A stretch of DNA of 12,733 nucleotides from an uncultured Arcobacter sp. (GTDB lineage Bacteria > Campylobacterota > Campylobacteria > Campylobacterales > Arcobacteraceae): positions 1 to 12,733 of the forward strand of contig CAJXWI010000022.1 of the NCBI GenBank assembly GCA_913062735.1, written 5' to 3'. A program made the translations under genes and the position numbers. Shown here in pieces: positions 12,222 through 12,733 of the stretch. Every line of letters starts with the position of its first letter. Positions within the stretch are counted from its first letter, which is position 1. The notes below the pieces were generated by a model. That model was not told where the DNA came from. It saw only the letters and a program-made list of their open reading frames with translations, and made no database searches.

Positions 12222-12733
12222 TTTAGATATAGAAATAACTCTGAAAAGATACTCTGGAAAAAAATTAGTAAAACTAATGATGATTTATCTTTAGCAAAAA
12301 AAGAATTCTCTAGTAATCCAGTTTATAGAGGCCTTTTGGTTAGTGAACAATTAGATACTGTAGCTTTACAAGCTATTCTTAAACCTACAACTCAATATGA
12401 TTCGAAGATACAAGAAAGGTATCGAATTAATGAAGATTCCTCTCTAAGTGAAATTGAGAAACAATTGCAACTTGATTTACTTTCTCAAGAAATCGATGTT
12501 TTGCAGAAAGAAAATGTCGCCACTAGAAAGAAGTTGGTTGCGGATACAAGAGCAATAATCTCTAAATATAAAAATGATGCTGATATCTATCTTGGTGGCG
12601 GCCCGATGATATCCACCGACACAATACAATTTATTCTAAACGATATAGTTTTTTTTGGATTTGCTGTGGGTCTACTATTTATAACTGTATTGGGCTTTAT
12701 TTTTCGGCAAATTCGGTGGATTTTACTTCCTTT
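12222..12733 (+). pseudogene. RND/MMPL-type exporter, 5'-truncated and cut by the window edge
   Basis: The frame is open from a TGA at 12219 to the window edge (170 codons), with no usable start codon near its beginning. The peptide has the look of HAE3-type RND exporters: L-A-K-K-E-F-S-S-N-P-V-Y and L-L-V-S-E-Q-L-D-T-V-A-L-Q (periplasmic part), a Glu/Gln/Lys coiled-coil region, then Y-L-G-G-G-P-M-I-S-T-D-T-I and a membrane span ending F-R-Q-I-R-W-I-L-L-P. A complete protein would have a first membrane span and roughly 100-150 more residues before this point; they are missing. G+C-richer codons (GGC, CCG, GCC, ACC) also set it apart from the element genes. I infer chromosomal sequence joined to the element near 12215-12270. 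Either the gene is truncated by insertion/deletion or the contig is chimeric. Confidence 0.65.

Noticed and set aside
12214..12294. Slippery heptamer A AAA AAA (12258-12264) in the right phase for a -1 shift from the 12214 ATG frame into the RND-like frame.
   Set aside because: The joined protein would still lack the first membrane span and most of the periplasmic part of the exporter. Truncation at a junction explains the data better. A programmed shift or an A-run sequencing error cannot be fully excluded.

Overview
The window is an AT-rich stretch (A/T-ending codons dominate) carrying the DNA-processing part of an accessory element: a phage, conjugative plasmid or integrative element of a Gram-negative bacterium. 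No capsid, tail, conjugation, integrase or transposase gene is visible. The host is probably a campylobacterotal bacterium (Sulfurimonas/Arcobacter-like). This rests on the character of an RND-exporter fragment at the right edge and on overall composition, so it is tentative.

Layout. At 1-290 (minus) lies a partial gene whose first residues look like the last strand and helix of a response-regulator receiver domain, followed by an acidic tail. At 400-1182 is an unrecognised Lys/Ala/Thr-rich protein. The gene-poor stretch 1183-1615 holds what looks like the 3' half of a group I intron (P8, J8/7-P7 and P9 with a GAGA loop) and then a hairpin-rich leader. From 1616 to 8370 comes a recombination/replication block: a tandem-OB single-stranded DNA-binding protein, two small membrane proteins, a RecT-like annealing protein with an SSB-like acidic tip, a small unknown protein, a small membrane protein, a Cas4/RecB-like Fe-S nuclease, a DnaG-like primase and an HD-type phosphohydrolase. 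From 8474 to 9484 is a run of small membrane, lipoprotein and unknown genes. Then come an ArdC-family antirestriction protein with a broken zinc site (9535-10428), a CobS/MoxR-like AAA+ ATPase (10556-12028) and a 58-residue protein. The window ends in a 5'-truncated RND/MMPL-type exporter gene, which looks chromosomal.

How it fits together. SSB, annealing protein and PD-(D/E)XK nuclease form a single-strand-annealing set, as in the ssb-bet-exo modules of SXT/R391 elements and IncC plasmids, where a CobS-like ATPase also lies nearby. The primase would serve the element's own replication, the HD enzyme nucleotide metabolism, and ArdC establishment in a new host.

The most interesting signal is non-coding. 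A structured element occurs four times (2487, 3112, 8383, 10462), each time just before the first gene of a co-directional run. It can form a long two-part hairpin followed by a pyrimidine strand that pairs with the ribosome-binding region. Two copies show compensatory base changes. I do not recognise it as a known riboswitch. It looks like an element-wide translational control RNA, although a DNA operator is not excluded. Both edges of the window carry genes lacking their 5' ends, so an insertion/deletion junction or an assembly chimera must be considered.
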